Of a stretch of 61,131 nt of DNA, positions 51,021 through 59,587 are shown one piece after another. The DNA comes from Oscillospiraceae bacterium. GTDB taxonomy: Bacteria > Bacillota > Clostridia > Oscillospirales > JAAYXM01. The stretch covers positions 1 to 61,131 of the forward strand of contig JAFSEA010000011.1 in the NCBI GenBank assembly GCA_017435965.1, in the 5' to 3' direction. A program made the translations under genes and the position numbers. Every line of letters starts with the position of its first letter. Position 1 is the stretch's first letter. The notes under the pieces were generated by a model. That model did not search any database and had not been told where the DNA came from. It worked only from the letters and a program-made list of their open reading frames with translations.

Positions 51021-52340
51021 TTACTGTTGATTACTGTTTTCCTTCTGCTTTGCCATTTCAAGCTTTGTCTGACGGCGATTCTTGACTTCATCTGACATCG
51101 GCTTGATATCGCCAGCCGCAGTAAGTGCCATACGTGTGAACAACGGTCCGACAAGTTCATAGATAAGAACTGCAAAAAGGGTGATATTGCGGATAAGTGC
51201 CCCTTGAGCTCCAAGTCCGTTTATCGGATCTGCCGCAATGGTGCACATACCAAGTGCCACACCTGCCTGCGGCAGAAGTGTGATACCGAGGTATTTGCAA
51301 ATATTTGGAGCACACTTTGTTGCCTTAGCACTGACATATGTTCCGAAATATTTTCCGAGAGATCTGAAAATGATATAAATAACACCAATAGCGACAATTG
51401 CCATATTGGCAAATACTCCGAGTTCAAGTTCTGCACCGCTTATAACAAAGAACAGTGCCAGAAGCGGTGATGTCCATTTTTCCGAGCGTTCCATAAGGTC
51501 TTCGGAAAGAGGACAGATGTTGCAGAATATTGTTCCCATCATCATACATACAAGAAGTGACGAAAAAGACACATGAACGATTCCAATCTCAAACTTCATC
51601 ATAGAAAGCGCAACCGTTAAAAATACAAAAGCTATAGAGAGATTGAGACGGTTTGTATTTGAATTGAAAAGCTTTTCAAGATGAGTGAGAATCCAGCCCA
51701 TAATTGCACCGAGGGTGAGAGAGCATACAATCTCAACTATCGGATTTACGATAATTGAAATCATATCAACCTGACCGCTTACAAGTGTTTTTGCGATACC
51801 GAAGGAAACTGCAAATACCACAAGGCCCACAGCATCGTCGAGAGCAACAATCGGAAGAAGGAGATCTGTGAGTGGTCCTTTTGCCTTATACTGACGTACA
51901 ACCATAAGGGTTGCTGCAGGAGCTGTTGCTGTTGCTATTGCACCGAGGGTAAGAACCTGCGACATAGATATAACTTCCGGCATAATGTAATGAACCACAA
52001 GAAGAGCAAGGTCAACAAACAAAGTAGCCACAAGTGCCTGGAAAATACCGATAACAAATGCCTGTTTGCCTGTCTTCTTAAGATCTTCAAGTCTGAATTC
52101 GCTACCGATTGAAAATGCAATGAAGCCGAGAGCCACCTCGGAAACCAATGAGAGAAGCTCAACTGCGGCATGAGAATTAAAGCCCAGATTCGGAATGCCG
52201 CAAGCTCCGAGACAATAAGGACCGATAAGCACACCTGCAATGAGATATGCTGTTACTGCAGGAAGCTTGAAGGGTTTGAAAACCCTGGTCATAAGAAGAC
52301 CTGCCAAAAGTGCGATGGAAGTTGTCAAGAGAATACCCAT
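51021..52340 (-). CDS. Cation:proton antiporter (CPA2/Kef-type)
   Basis: This 439-residue integral membrane protein has about twelve hydrophobic segments and the CPA2 exchanger pattern. Recognisable parts are FKLPAVTAYLIAGVLIGP at the N-terminus, EVALGFIAFSIGSEF, ATATAPAATLMVVRQY and LDDAVGLVVFAVSFG, the last containing the Asp pair typical of ion binding in this family. It lacks the C-terminal RCK/TrkA-N domain of KefB/KefC and ends in a short charged tail. It probably exchanges Na+ or K+ for H+. It is the first gene of a two-gene unit with the CLC gene and has its own promoter. The exact cation cannot be predicted. Confidence 0.9.
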   Translation of the reverse strand: MGILLTTSIALLAGLLMTRVFKPFKLPAVTAYLIAGVLIGPYCLGACGIPNLGFNSHAAVELLSLVSEVALGFIAFSIGSEFRLEDLKKTGKQAFVIGIFQALVATLFVDLALLVVHYIMPEVISMSQVLTLGAIATATAPAATLMVVRQYKAKGPLTDLLLPIVALDDAVGLVVFAVSFGIAKTLVSGQVDMISIIVNPIVEIVCSLTLGAIMGWILTHLEKLFNSNTNRLNLSIAFVFLTVALSMMKFEIGIVHVSFSSLLVCMMMGTIFCNICPLSEDLMERSEKWTSPLLALFFVISGAELELGVFANMAIVAIGVIYIIFRSLGKYFGTYVSAKATKCAPNICKYLGITLLPQAGVALGMCTIAADPINGLGAQGALIRNITLFAVLIYELVGPLFTRMALTAAGDIKPMSDEVKNRRQTKLEMAKQKENSNQQ

Positions 52341-52388
52341 TACTAATTCGCCTCTTTAAAATTTAATATCGTTTTTTCAAACTTATAT

Positions 52389-52417
52389 AGTTTAACACAA
52401 CGTTTTCATTTTTGCAA
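52389..52417 (-). promoter_or_regulatory. Promoter of the antiporter-CLC unit
   Basis: On the minus strand -35 TTGCAA (52412-52417) and -10 TAAACT (52389-52394) are spaced by 17 bases, about 50 bases upstream of the antiporter start. Confidence 0.6.
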
Positions 52418-52508
52418 CATTTTTTGGAACAAATTTCTCATAAACTGCAAACAACTTCAAACTACGCAAACAAGCTGCAACAATTCATCCAAAAATTTTT
52501 CGACAAGA

Positions 52509-52537
52509 TTGACTTTTTAACCATTTTAGAATAAACT
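52509..52537 (+). promoter_or_regulatory. Promoter of the APC permease gene
   Basis: -35 TTGACT (52509-52514) and -10 TAAACT (52532-52537) are spaced by 17 bases. The same hexamers and spacing occur before the NSS transporter gene at 59527-59555. The remainder of the 52,341-52,580 gap is AT-rich without further structure that I can see. Confidence 0.7.
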
Positions 52538-52580
52538 ATATTTACACATAATATGTTCAACTTTCAATCAGGGAGATAAT

Positions 52581-53969
52581 ATGCTTATGCATGGAAAATT
52601 AGAAAGAAAATACGGTCTTTTTACCGCCATATGTATGGTTGTCGGCATCGTTATCGGTAGCGGTGTATTCTTCAAAGCACAGGATATTCTCACCAAAACG
52701 GGTGGAGATATGCCCATGGGAATTATCGCATGGATTGTTGGTGGTCTCGTTATGCTTTCCTGTGTGCTTGTTTTTGCGACTATGGCACAGAAATATGAAA
52801 AAGTCAACGGAGTTGTTGACTACGCCGAAGCAACACTCGGAAAAACTTACGCTTACTACACAGGTTGGTTTTTAACCACCTTCTACTACCCCACTCTCGT
52901 TATGGCGCTTGCCTGGCTTTCAGCACGATACACTCTTGTTTTTATAACATCTGTAAACCCCGACTTTCCGATGCTTATTTCCGAAGTTACGATATCCCCC
53001 GAGTGTATGGTTCTTGCTTTCTTCTACCTTATTCTTGCATTTGCAATAAATGCACTTTCTCCCAAGCTTGCAGGTAAACTCCAGGTAAGTGCGACAATCA
53101 TCAAACTCATTCCGCTTCTTCTCATGGCAGTTGTAGGTATCGCCTACGGCATTGCGACAGGCGGTTTATCAAACAACTTTACAACGGTTGCAGTTGTTAA
53201 AGACGTTGCAACAAATCCATTCCTTGCCTCTGTCTGTGCGACAGCCTTTGCTTACGAAGGTTGGATTATTGCTACTTCAATAAACGCAGAGCTTAAGGAC
53301 TCAAAACGAAATCTCCCTATTGCTCTTATTTCAGGCAGTATAATCATAATCGCAGTATATGTTTTCTATTACATCGGCGTTGCCGGCGGAGCTACAAATC
53401 AGGAGCTCATTGACAAAGGTGCTACGGTAGCTTTTACAAATATATTCGGCAATGTTTTCGGAAACATCCTCAACCTCTTTGTCGCAGTTTCTTGTCTCGG
53501 AACACTCAACGGACTTATGCTCGGTTGCAGCCGTGGAATCTTTTCACTTGCAACACGAAATGAAGGCCCCGCTTCAAAGACATTCGGCGAGGTTTCCCCC
53601 TCCACAAATATGGCAGGAAACTCCGCAATCTTCGGACTTATTCTCTGTGCGATGTGGCTTTTGCTTTTCTTCTTTTCAAACCTTGCAGAGACTTTCGGCG
53701 GAAAGTTTGCATTTGATCCCACAGAGCTTCCTATTCTCACCATGTATGCGCTCTATATCCCGATATTTATTTCATGGATGAAAAAAGCAAAAGAACTGAA
53801 TGCACTCCGACGCTTCATTCTCCCTGCAATCGCCGTCGTTGCCTCTCTCTTTATGATTTATGCAACGGTCCTTGCCCACGGAATTTCCTGTGTCTGGTAT
53901 CTCATAGTTTTCTTCATCGTTATGCTTATCGGAAAATTCTTTAAAGACCCAAAGAACAAACAACAATAA
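52581..53969 (+). CDS. APC family amino acid permease
   Basis: This 462-residue membrane protein has about twelve hydrophobic segments. The N-terminal signature GLFTAICMVVGIVIGSGVFF is the APC-family substrate-binding loop in the first membrane helix. Further family features are FVAVSCLGTLNGLMLGCSRG and AFAYEGWIIATSINAEL. It should import an amino acid or exchange it for a product, resembling the LAT/basic amino acid exchanger groups. The substrate cannot be assigned. A strong promoter lies 44 bases upstream, and GGGAG precedes the ATG. The ABC exporter gene follows after 21 bases. Confidence 0.92.
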   Translation: MLMHGKLERKYGLFTAICMVVGIVIGSGVFFKAQDILTKTGGDMPMGIIAWIVGGLVMLSCVLVFATMAQKYEKVNGVVDYAEATLGKTYAYYTGWFLTTFYYPTLVMALAWLSARYTLVFITSVNPDFPMLISEVTISPECMVLAFFYLILAFAINALSPKLAGKLQVSATIIKLIPLLLMAVVGIAYGIATGGLSNNFTTVAVVKDVATNPFLASVCATAFAYEGWIIATSINAELKDSKRNLPIALISGSIIIIAVYVFYYIGVAGGATNQELIDKGATVAFTNIFGNVFGNILNLFVAVSCLGTLNGLMLGCSRGIFSLATRNEGPASKTFGEVSPSTNMAGNSAIFGLILCAMWLLLFFFSNLAETFGGKFAFDPTELPILTMYALYIPIFISWMKKAKELNALRRFILPAIAVVASLFMIYATVLAHGISCVWYLIVFFIVMLIGKFFKDPKNKQQ

Positions 53970-53990
53970 TTCACTCCGGAGGAGTTAATC

Positions 53991-55754
53991 TTGAAAAATA
54001 AACAAAGAACTAAGAAAAACACAAAGTATCTTCTTTCCCGATTTATCCCCTATTTTAAAAAATACAAATTCATACTTTTTCTCGACCTATTCTGCGCACT
54101 TCTCACAACTGTTTGTGACCTTGTCCTTCCACTTATAGTGAGACATCTTACTGCGCTCGGCATGAGCGATATTTCCACACTTTCTACCGAAATAATTGTC
54201 TCGGCAGTTGCATTGTATACAGGACTCAAGCTGATTGATGTCTTTGCCTACTACTATATGTCAAATCGTGGTCACGTTATGGGCTCTATGATTGAAACAG
54301 ACATGAGACGGGATTTATTCTCACATATGCAGAAGCTCTCGTACTCCTACTACAGCAACGCCAAAGTCGGACAGCTTATGTCGAGAATAACAAGCGACCT
54401 GTTTGACGTTACGGAGTTTGCACATCATTGTCCTGAAGAATTCTTTATTGCCGCAGTCAAGGTCATCTTCTCCTTTATAATCTTAAGTTCCATGGACTTT
54501 TGGCTCACGCTTATAATCTTTGCAATCATACCTGTTATGGTGATCGTTTCAACTCGCTTTAACAAGAGTATGAGACGGGCTTTCAAGCGTTCCAGAAATC
54601 AGCTTGGAGAGATAAATTCTGCTGTCGAAGATTCCCTTCTCGGAATCCGTGTTGTAAAATCCTTTGCAAACGAAGAGATTGAGAAAGAAAAGTTTGCCGA
54701 GGGAAACGAAAAGTTTCTTGACACAAAGAAAGAAACCTACAAATATATGGCAGGTTTCCATTGTCTCACCCGTTTCTTCGACGGGCTTATGTATATTGTA
54801 GTTGTTGCTTTCGGTGCACTCTTTATGCAGATGGGTCGAATTTCCGCAGCAGATCTCACAGCGTATCTGCTCTATGTTTCAACTCTTCTTGCAACTATTC
54901 GCAGAATCGTTGAATTTTCCGAGCAATTCCAACGCGGAATAACAGGAATAGAGCGTTTTGTTGAGGTACTTGATGAACCAATCGAAATCAACGACAAACC
55001 CGACGCAAAGGAAATGCCGGGAGTTCGCGGTGAAGTTATATTCAAAAATGTGAGCTTCAAATACAACGACGGACAGGAAAATGTTCTCAACAACATAAAT
55101 CTACATATCAAAAAAGGTGAAAACATTGCGCTTGTGGGTCCGTCCGGTGCCGGAAAAACAACGCTTTGCAATCTTATCCCGAGATTTTATGATGTTACTG
55201 CCGGTGAGATTCTCATAGATGGAACAGATATCCGTGATGTAACAACTCACTCACTTCGTTCACAGATAGGAATTGTTCAGCAGGATGTTTACCTCTTCTC
55301 CGGAACGGTTTATGACAACATCGAATACGGGCGTCCGGGGGCAACACGTGAAGAAATAGAAAATGCCGCACGACTTGCCGGGGCTCACGAATTTATCGAA
55401 CAGCTTCCCAACGGATATGACACATTTGTGGGAGAACGAGGAGTCAAGCTTTCAGGCGGTCAGAAACAACGAATTTCAATCGCCCGTGTATTTCTTAAAA
55501 ATCCGCCGATTCTCATTCTTGATGAGGCAACAAGTGCTCTCGACAACGAAAGTGAACACATAGTACAAAAATCCCTGGCAGAGCTCGCAAAAGGTCGCAC
55601 AACTCTTACTATCGCACACCGTCTTACAACAATCAAAAATGCCGATACCATACTCGTGCTTACGGAGAATGGTATCGAAGAAAGCGGTTCTCACAACGAC
55701 CTTATGGCAAAGCAAGGACTATATAGTAATCTTTACAGTATGTATAATGTATAA
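53991..55754 (+). CDS. ABC-type multidrug/lipid exporter (fused permease and ATPase)
   Basis: This 587-residue half-transporter has six predicted membrane helices in the first 310 residues and a C-terminal nucleotide-binding domain. It carries Walker A GPSGAGKTT (near 383), Q-loop GIVQQDVYLFS, signature LSGGQKQR (near 487), Walker B ILILDEATSALD and H-loop IAHRL. It is a homodimer-type MsbA/BmrA-like exporter; substrates may be drugs, lipids or peptides. The start is a TTG behind CCGGAGGAG, and no nearer ATG fits. It is 21 bases after the APC permease gene, and a strong terminator follows. Confidence 0.94.
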   Translation: MKNKQRTKKNTKYLLSRFIPYFKKYKFILFLDLFCALLTTVCDLVLPLIVRHLTALGMSDISTLSTEIIVSAVALYTGLKLIDVFAYYYMSNRGHVMGSMIETDMRRDLFSHMQKLSYSYYSNAKVGQLMSRITSDLFDVTEFAHHCPEEFFIAAVKVIFSFIILSSMDFWLTLIIFAIIPVMVIVSTRFNKSMRRAFKRSRNQLGEINSAVEDSLLGIRVVKSFANEEIEKEKFAEGNEKFLDTKKETYKYMAGFHCLTRFFDGLMYIVVVAFGALFMQMGRISAADLTAYLLYVSTLLATIRRIVEFSEQFQRGITGIERFVEVLDEPIEINDKPDAKEMPGVRGEVIFKNVSFKYNDGQENVLNNINLHIKKGENIALVGPSGAGKTTLCNLIPRFYDVTAGEILIDGTDIRDVTTHSLRSQIGIVQQDVYLFSGTVYDNIEYGRPGATREEIENAARLAGAHEFIEQLPNGYDTFVGERGVKLSGGQKQRISIARVFLKNPPILILDEATSALDNESEHIVQKSLAELAKGRTTLTIAHRLTTIKNADTILVLTENGIEESGSHNDLMAKQGLYSNLYSMYNV

Positions 55755-55799
55755 AAAACACGTCTGCGCACAAATCTTGTGTATGCAGACGTGTTTTTT
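55754..55799. terminator. Bidirectional terminator between convergent genes
   Basis: A 14-bp stem (55754-55767 with 55785-55798) with an internally pairing loop is flanked by T-runs on both strands. It ends the ABC exporter transcript and the oppositely directed flippase transcript. Confidence 0.85.
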
Positions 55800-55809
55800 A
55801 GAACTTTCT

Positions 55810-57426
55810 TTACTTATTTCTGAAAATCAGAGATGCTATTTTTTCGCCTTTAGGAAGTCCCATAACATCCTCTTTCGTTATTCCGCGAAGAAGTATCATT
55901 GATACAAGATATACCACAACGCCGAGGAAAACAGATACCGCAACGGATATAAGATTTCCAACAAACAACAAACAGAGTTCATAGGAGAAAAACACAACCA
56001 CTCCCATTATTGCACAACATATAAGCGGTCGGATATATGTTTGCATAAATTTAGGTCTGAATCCGACAATTTTTGAAAGCATTATCATATTCAAAACAGT
56101 TATGACCACATAGCAGAGCACCGTTCCTATTGCCGCACCCATAAGTTCTACTCCAGGGATTGCAATGAGGATATAGTTTGCAACGATTTTTACAACTGCG
56201 CCTATCGCCATTGTTATAAGCGGAATCGTTGGTTTTCCCATTGCCTGCATAGATGTTGATGTGAGAGAAGATGCACAAAGGAAGAACGATGCAATACCGA
56301 GAAGCGAAAGAACCGGTGCTGCTATTGCAACGCTGTCCGGCATGGTCGGAAATATAATAGACAAAATCGGTTGCGAAATAACTGAAATTCCTACTGCCGC
56401 AGGAAGTGTGAAAATAACTACTATACGAAGTGCTGAAAGCAATGTATCATGAAGCTTTTTCGTATCCTTAACTGCATGTGCCGCTGAGATTGTTGGTGTA
56501 ACACTAACATTTAAGGAAATAATTATTGATGGAATCAAATTAAATATCGGCAATACATAACTTCCATATATGCCATAACTCGCTTCTGCAAGTTCCTTTG
56601 TATATCCAATATCAATAAGCCTGTTTTTTATCAGGAACATATCAATCATACTTGTAAGTTGCATAACAAAAGAACCTACTGTAACAGGAATTGCTATTTT
56701 TAACAAAATACTCAATAATTCAGAGCGAGACCTTGACTTATTATCATTTTGTGGAAGCCTTTCATCAACACTCTTTTTTCTCAACTTAAACAGTATCATC
56801 AATAATACAGAAATAATGGCTCCCATTGTTATTCCCGTTATAATTCCTGCTGTTACGAATTTTCCTTTAAATCCATTTGAAACCAAAAACCATCCGACCG
56901 GAATTCCTATCACAAGCCTGGATAATGCTTCCGTCATCTGAGTTACGGCAGTGGGAATCATATTGTCGTGTCCCTGGAAATATCCCCTGAATGCTGCAGT
57001 AACAGCCATAAAAAGCACCGCAGGAGCAAGCGTCATTATCCCGGGAGCCGCATCAACATTTCCCTGAATTTCGGCAAGCCAACTTGCTCCGAAGAACAAG
57101 AACAACATTGATACAACGCCAACCACTACACAGAATCGCATTGCCGTTCCAAACGCTTGCTTCATCTCGTTAGTGCGCCCCAAAACACGACTTTCTGACA
57201 CCAACTTTGAAATAGCTATAGGAATACCGGCAGTAGCTATAGTCAAAAACACGGAATAATATGTATACGCAGTTTGATACATTCCCATTGTAACATCATC
57301 TCGTATGATGTTCACAAGCGGAATGCGGAAGACAGCACCGATAATCTTCACAATTATGCTGGATATCGCAAGAATCATTGCACCTTTGACAAATGAAGCT
57401 TCTTTTTTATTAGACAAATTTATCAC
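55810..57426 (-). CDS. SpoVB/MurJ-type oligosaccharide flippase
   Basis: This 538-residue MOP-superfamily membrane protein has about fourteen hydrophobic segments. The N-terminal part has FVKGAMILAISSIIVKIIGAV as two runs and RIPLVNIIRD, GMYQTAYTYYSVFLTIATAG and IPIAISKLVSE, as in the YtgP/SpoVB group. A middle segment AAFRGYFQGHDNMIPTAVTQ is also typical. Such proteins flip lipid-linked peptidoglycan precursors or other envelope oligosaccharides. It is the last gene of a three-gene minus-strand unit and lies 8 bases after the phosphatase-GNAT gene. Whether it is the vegetative lipid II flippase or the sporulation SpoVB cannot be decided. Confidence 0.9.
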   Translation of the reverse strand: MINLSNKKEASFVKGAMILAISSIIVKIIGAVFRIPLVNIIRDDVTMGMYQTAYTYYSVFLTIATAGIPIAISKLVSESRVLGRTNEMKQAFGTAMRFCVVVGVVSMLFLFFGASWLAEIQGNVDAAPGIMTLAPAVLFMAVTAAFRGYFQGHDNMIPTAVTQMTEALSRLVIGIPVGWFLVSNGFKGKFVTAGIITGITMGAIISVLLMILFKLRKKSVDERLPQNDNKSRSRSELLSILLKIAIPVTVGSFVMQLTSMIDMFLIKNRLIDIGYTKELAEASYGIYGSYVLPIFNLIPSIIISLNVSVTPTISAAHAVKDTKKLHDTLLSALRIVVIFTLPAAVGISVISQPILSIIFPTMPDSVAIAAPVLSLLGIASFFLCASSLTSTSMQAMGKPTIPLITMAIGAVVKIVANYILIAIPGVELMGAAIGTVLCYVVITVLNMIMLSKIVGFRPKFMQTYIRPLICCAIMGVVVFFSYELCLLFVGNLISVAVSVFLGVVVYLVSMILLRGITKEDVMGLPKGEKIASLIFRNK

Positions 57427-57434
57427 CCTTTACA

Positions 57435-58574
57435 TTATATATCAAGCAACATAACTATCTGTTTTGTATTATCTTCAACTTCTCTGTAAGCTTCATAGAA
57501 GCCGTACTTTTTATAAAAATTCTGTGCCGCGACATTATCCTCGGCAACTCTGACGCTGATATGTTTTTTGCCGAGACTTTTGTATCTGCTCATAGCGTGA
57601 CCTATAATCTGAATTCCATAGCGCATTCTGCGAAATTCCGGGTTCAAATACACAACGGAAATATGTCCGGCATTGGGATAGGCAGACATTTCTTCGTCAA
57701 GTATTATTACACCTATCTCACCGGAAGGGCAATATGCAAATGCAATGCTATATTTACTTTTGTTCAGTATGCGCCTTGCCTTTTTATCTACATCACGATA
57801 GTTTTCAAGTTCTTCACCGAAGATTTCTTTCCACGCAAGGCTGTAATATCTTCGGATTTTCGTTTTGTCCTCAGGAAGTTCCGCCAACCTGAAAGCTGCG
57901 TTTCTTCCCACGCCTTCTTTTACCCAGCGCATATTTTCTTCAAATCCCGGCATATTGCTGAGATGAGAATTATCATTCCTGAAAACTTCTGTGTATGTGC
58001 CATTTTCGTATTTCAGCAAGCTGACGCAGGTATTATCGCCCCAATGGCTTTTCTCAACACCTTCAAGACTATCGCCGTTAAGCAATCCGTGCATAAGCAT
58101 ACGAAGTGTTGCACCGTGACTGACAACTGCTATGGTTCTGCCGTCATTCTGTGCCACAATTCTACGAAGAGCAGACTTTGCTCTTTTATACACTTCATTG
58201 TAGGTTTCACCGCCCGGCACCTCGAAATCGAGAGGTCTTTCGCACCAGTTAAAATACGCTTCGGGGAATAACTCCGGAATTTCACCCCAAGGCATATCTT
58301 CCCACGCACCGAGTGACACCTCACGAAAGGCGGCATCTGTGTGAAACGGAATACCTTTATTCTCATATATTGCCTTTGCCGTTTCACAAGCTCTGATAAT
58401 ATCACTTGAATATACCACATCTACATCCACGTTTGCAAATCTTTTTCGCAAACATTCTATCTGCTCATATCCGCGTGGCGTTACCATGCCATCATACCAG
58501 CCATAAGCACGTCTGGTAAGATTTCCGAAGGATTCTGCGTGGCGTACAAAATATATGTCTGTAATGTGATCCAC
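57435..58574 (-). CDS. Histidine phosphatase-GNAT acetyltransferase fusion
   Basis: This protein of about 379 residues joins two domains. The first is a histidine phosphatase (phosphoglycerate mutase-like) with FVRHAES at the start, SSDIIRACETA, a REVSLGAWED block and the second catalytic His in VVSHGAT. The second, at about residues 260-379, is a GNAT domain with the acetyl-CoA-binding stretch FRRMRYGIQIIGHAMSRY and NVAAQNFYKKYGF. The start is uncertain: a GTG at 58574 sits just after GGGGA, an ATT seven bases further would have better spacing, and an upstream TTG at 58640 would overlap the preceding gene. The substrate is unknown. Confidence 0.85.
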   Translation of the reverse strand: MDHITDIYFVRHAESFGNLTRRAYGWYDGMVTPRGYEQIECLRKRFANVDVDVVYSSDIIRACETAKAIYENKGIPFHTDAAFREVSLGAWEDMPWGEIPELFPEAYFNWCERPLDFEVPGGETYNEVYKRAKSALRRIVAQNDGRTIAVVSHGATLRMLMHGLLNGDSLEGVEKSHWGDNTCVSLLKYENGTYTEVFRNDNSHLSNMPGFEENMRWVKEGVGRNAAFRLAELPEDKTKIRRYYSLAWKEIFGEELENYRDVDKKARRILNKSKYSIAFAYCPSGEIGVIILDEEMSAYPNAGHISVVYLNPEFRRMRYGIQIIGHAMSRYKSLGKKHISVRVAEDNVAAQNFYKKYGFYEAYREVEDNTKQIVMLLDI

Positions 58575-58596
58575 TCCCCTTTCGGTAATTATGAAA

Positions 58597-59433
58597 TCAA
58601 AAACAAAGCTTAAGATCTTTTGACATTTCTTCCGTTGCAAGCTTTATGCGTTCGGAAAGCTCGCCATCACCGGGCGGCATTGTTATTGCACGTGAAACGC
58701 AGACAAGTCCGCCGAGCCCCCTTATATCAAAGGCTCCGTTCAGATCATGTGCACTCACTTTGTTGCCGTCATATCCCGTGAGCAGGAAGAATGTTTTCTT
58801 GTATGTACGTCGAAGTTCCTGCAGTATTTTATTTGAAACTCCGCCTATCATTATGCCAATATCTGAATATCCGTTTTGTCCCGTTCTTTTTTCTCCGCGA
58901 AGGCTTACCTTTTCGCAGACAGCCCGATAAACCATACGCATTCCTGCCATAAGCTCCTGAACATCACGTGGTGCACCTTCTTCGGAATGGCTCACAATAA
59001 ATGCGCTTTTACCGAGATCTTCACATTTTTCAAAGAAAGGATACAAACTTTCAACACCTAAATAGGGACTTAAAGTTATCGCATCGGCATCAAGCGTTTC
59101 AAGAAAGAAAGTAGCCTCCTCTTTTGCCGAAACCGGGTCTCCGCTACACTTTGCATCAGCAATTGTATAAAGACCTTTACCCTTTGCATAGGAGAAAATC
59201 TCCGAAAGAAATTCCGTTCCATATCTTGAAAAAACAGGAGTTTTCACCGAAACAGCAGCAACATTATCACAGACCGAATCAATTACAGTTTTACAGAAAG
59301 CCGAAACCGCAACTTGTGCATCATTGAATTTTTCTTTGAAATCACAGGGAATTTCCGCTTCCGGAACATCCAGAACCACAGAGCAAGGAGCTTTCCCCGT
59401 TATTATTTTTGTTATAAGCATATCCTGATTCAT
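58597..59433 (-). CDS. Orotidine-5'-phosphate decarboxylase-like protein with altered active site
   Basis: This 278-residue TIM-barrel protein resembles type 2 OMP decarboxylase (PyrF), which makes UMP. Similar parts include VKTPVFSRYG (Lys64), TIADAKCSGD, DADAITLSPYLGVESLYPFF and a C-terminal CVSRAIT. The catalytic DxKxxD motif is changed to DAKCSGD, with Asp93, Lys95 and Asp99, giving one extra residue before the second Asp. The usual phosphate-gripper glycine loop near the C-terminus (PGxGxQ) reads LTGYDGNK. It may be a diverged pyrF or a paralogue that has lost or changed activity. It is the first gene of a three-gene unit. No other pyr genes are in the window. Confidence 0.72.
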   Translation of the reverse strand: MNQDMLITKIITGKAPCSVVLDVPEAEIPCDFKEKFNDAQVAVSAFCKTVIDSVCDNVAAVSVKTPVFSRYGTEFLSEIFSYAKGKGLYTIADAKCSGDPVSAKEEATFFLETLDADAITLSPYLGVESLYPFFEKCEDLGKSAFIVSHSEEGAPRDVQELMAGMRMVYRAVCEKVSLRGEKRTGQNGYSDIGIMIGGVSNKILQELRRTYKKTFFLLTGYDGNKVSAHDLNGAFDIRGLGGLVCVSRAITMPPGDGELSERIKLATEEMSKDLKLCF

Positions 59434-59526
59434 AGTTTTACCTCTTTTCTAACGTAATAGTATAACACAAATATGTAAAAAAGAAAAGTATTTTAGAAAT
59501 TATACTGCATTTAAATGTATCAGCAC

Positions 59527-59555
59527 TTGACTTATTTCCCATAATATAGTAAACT
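59527..59555 (+). promoter_or_regulatory. Promoter of the NSS transporter gene
   Basis: -35 TTGACT (59527-59532) and -10 TAAACT (59550-59555) are spaced by 17 bases, about 32 bases before the TTG start. Hexamers and spacing are identical to those before the APC permease gene. Confidence 0.72.
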
Positions 59556-59587
59556 AACTCAGTTAATCACGAAGGGAGATGTAAATT

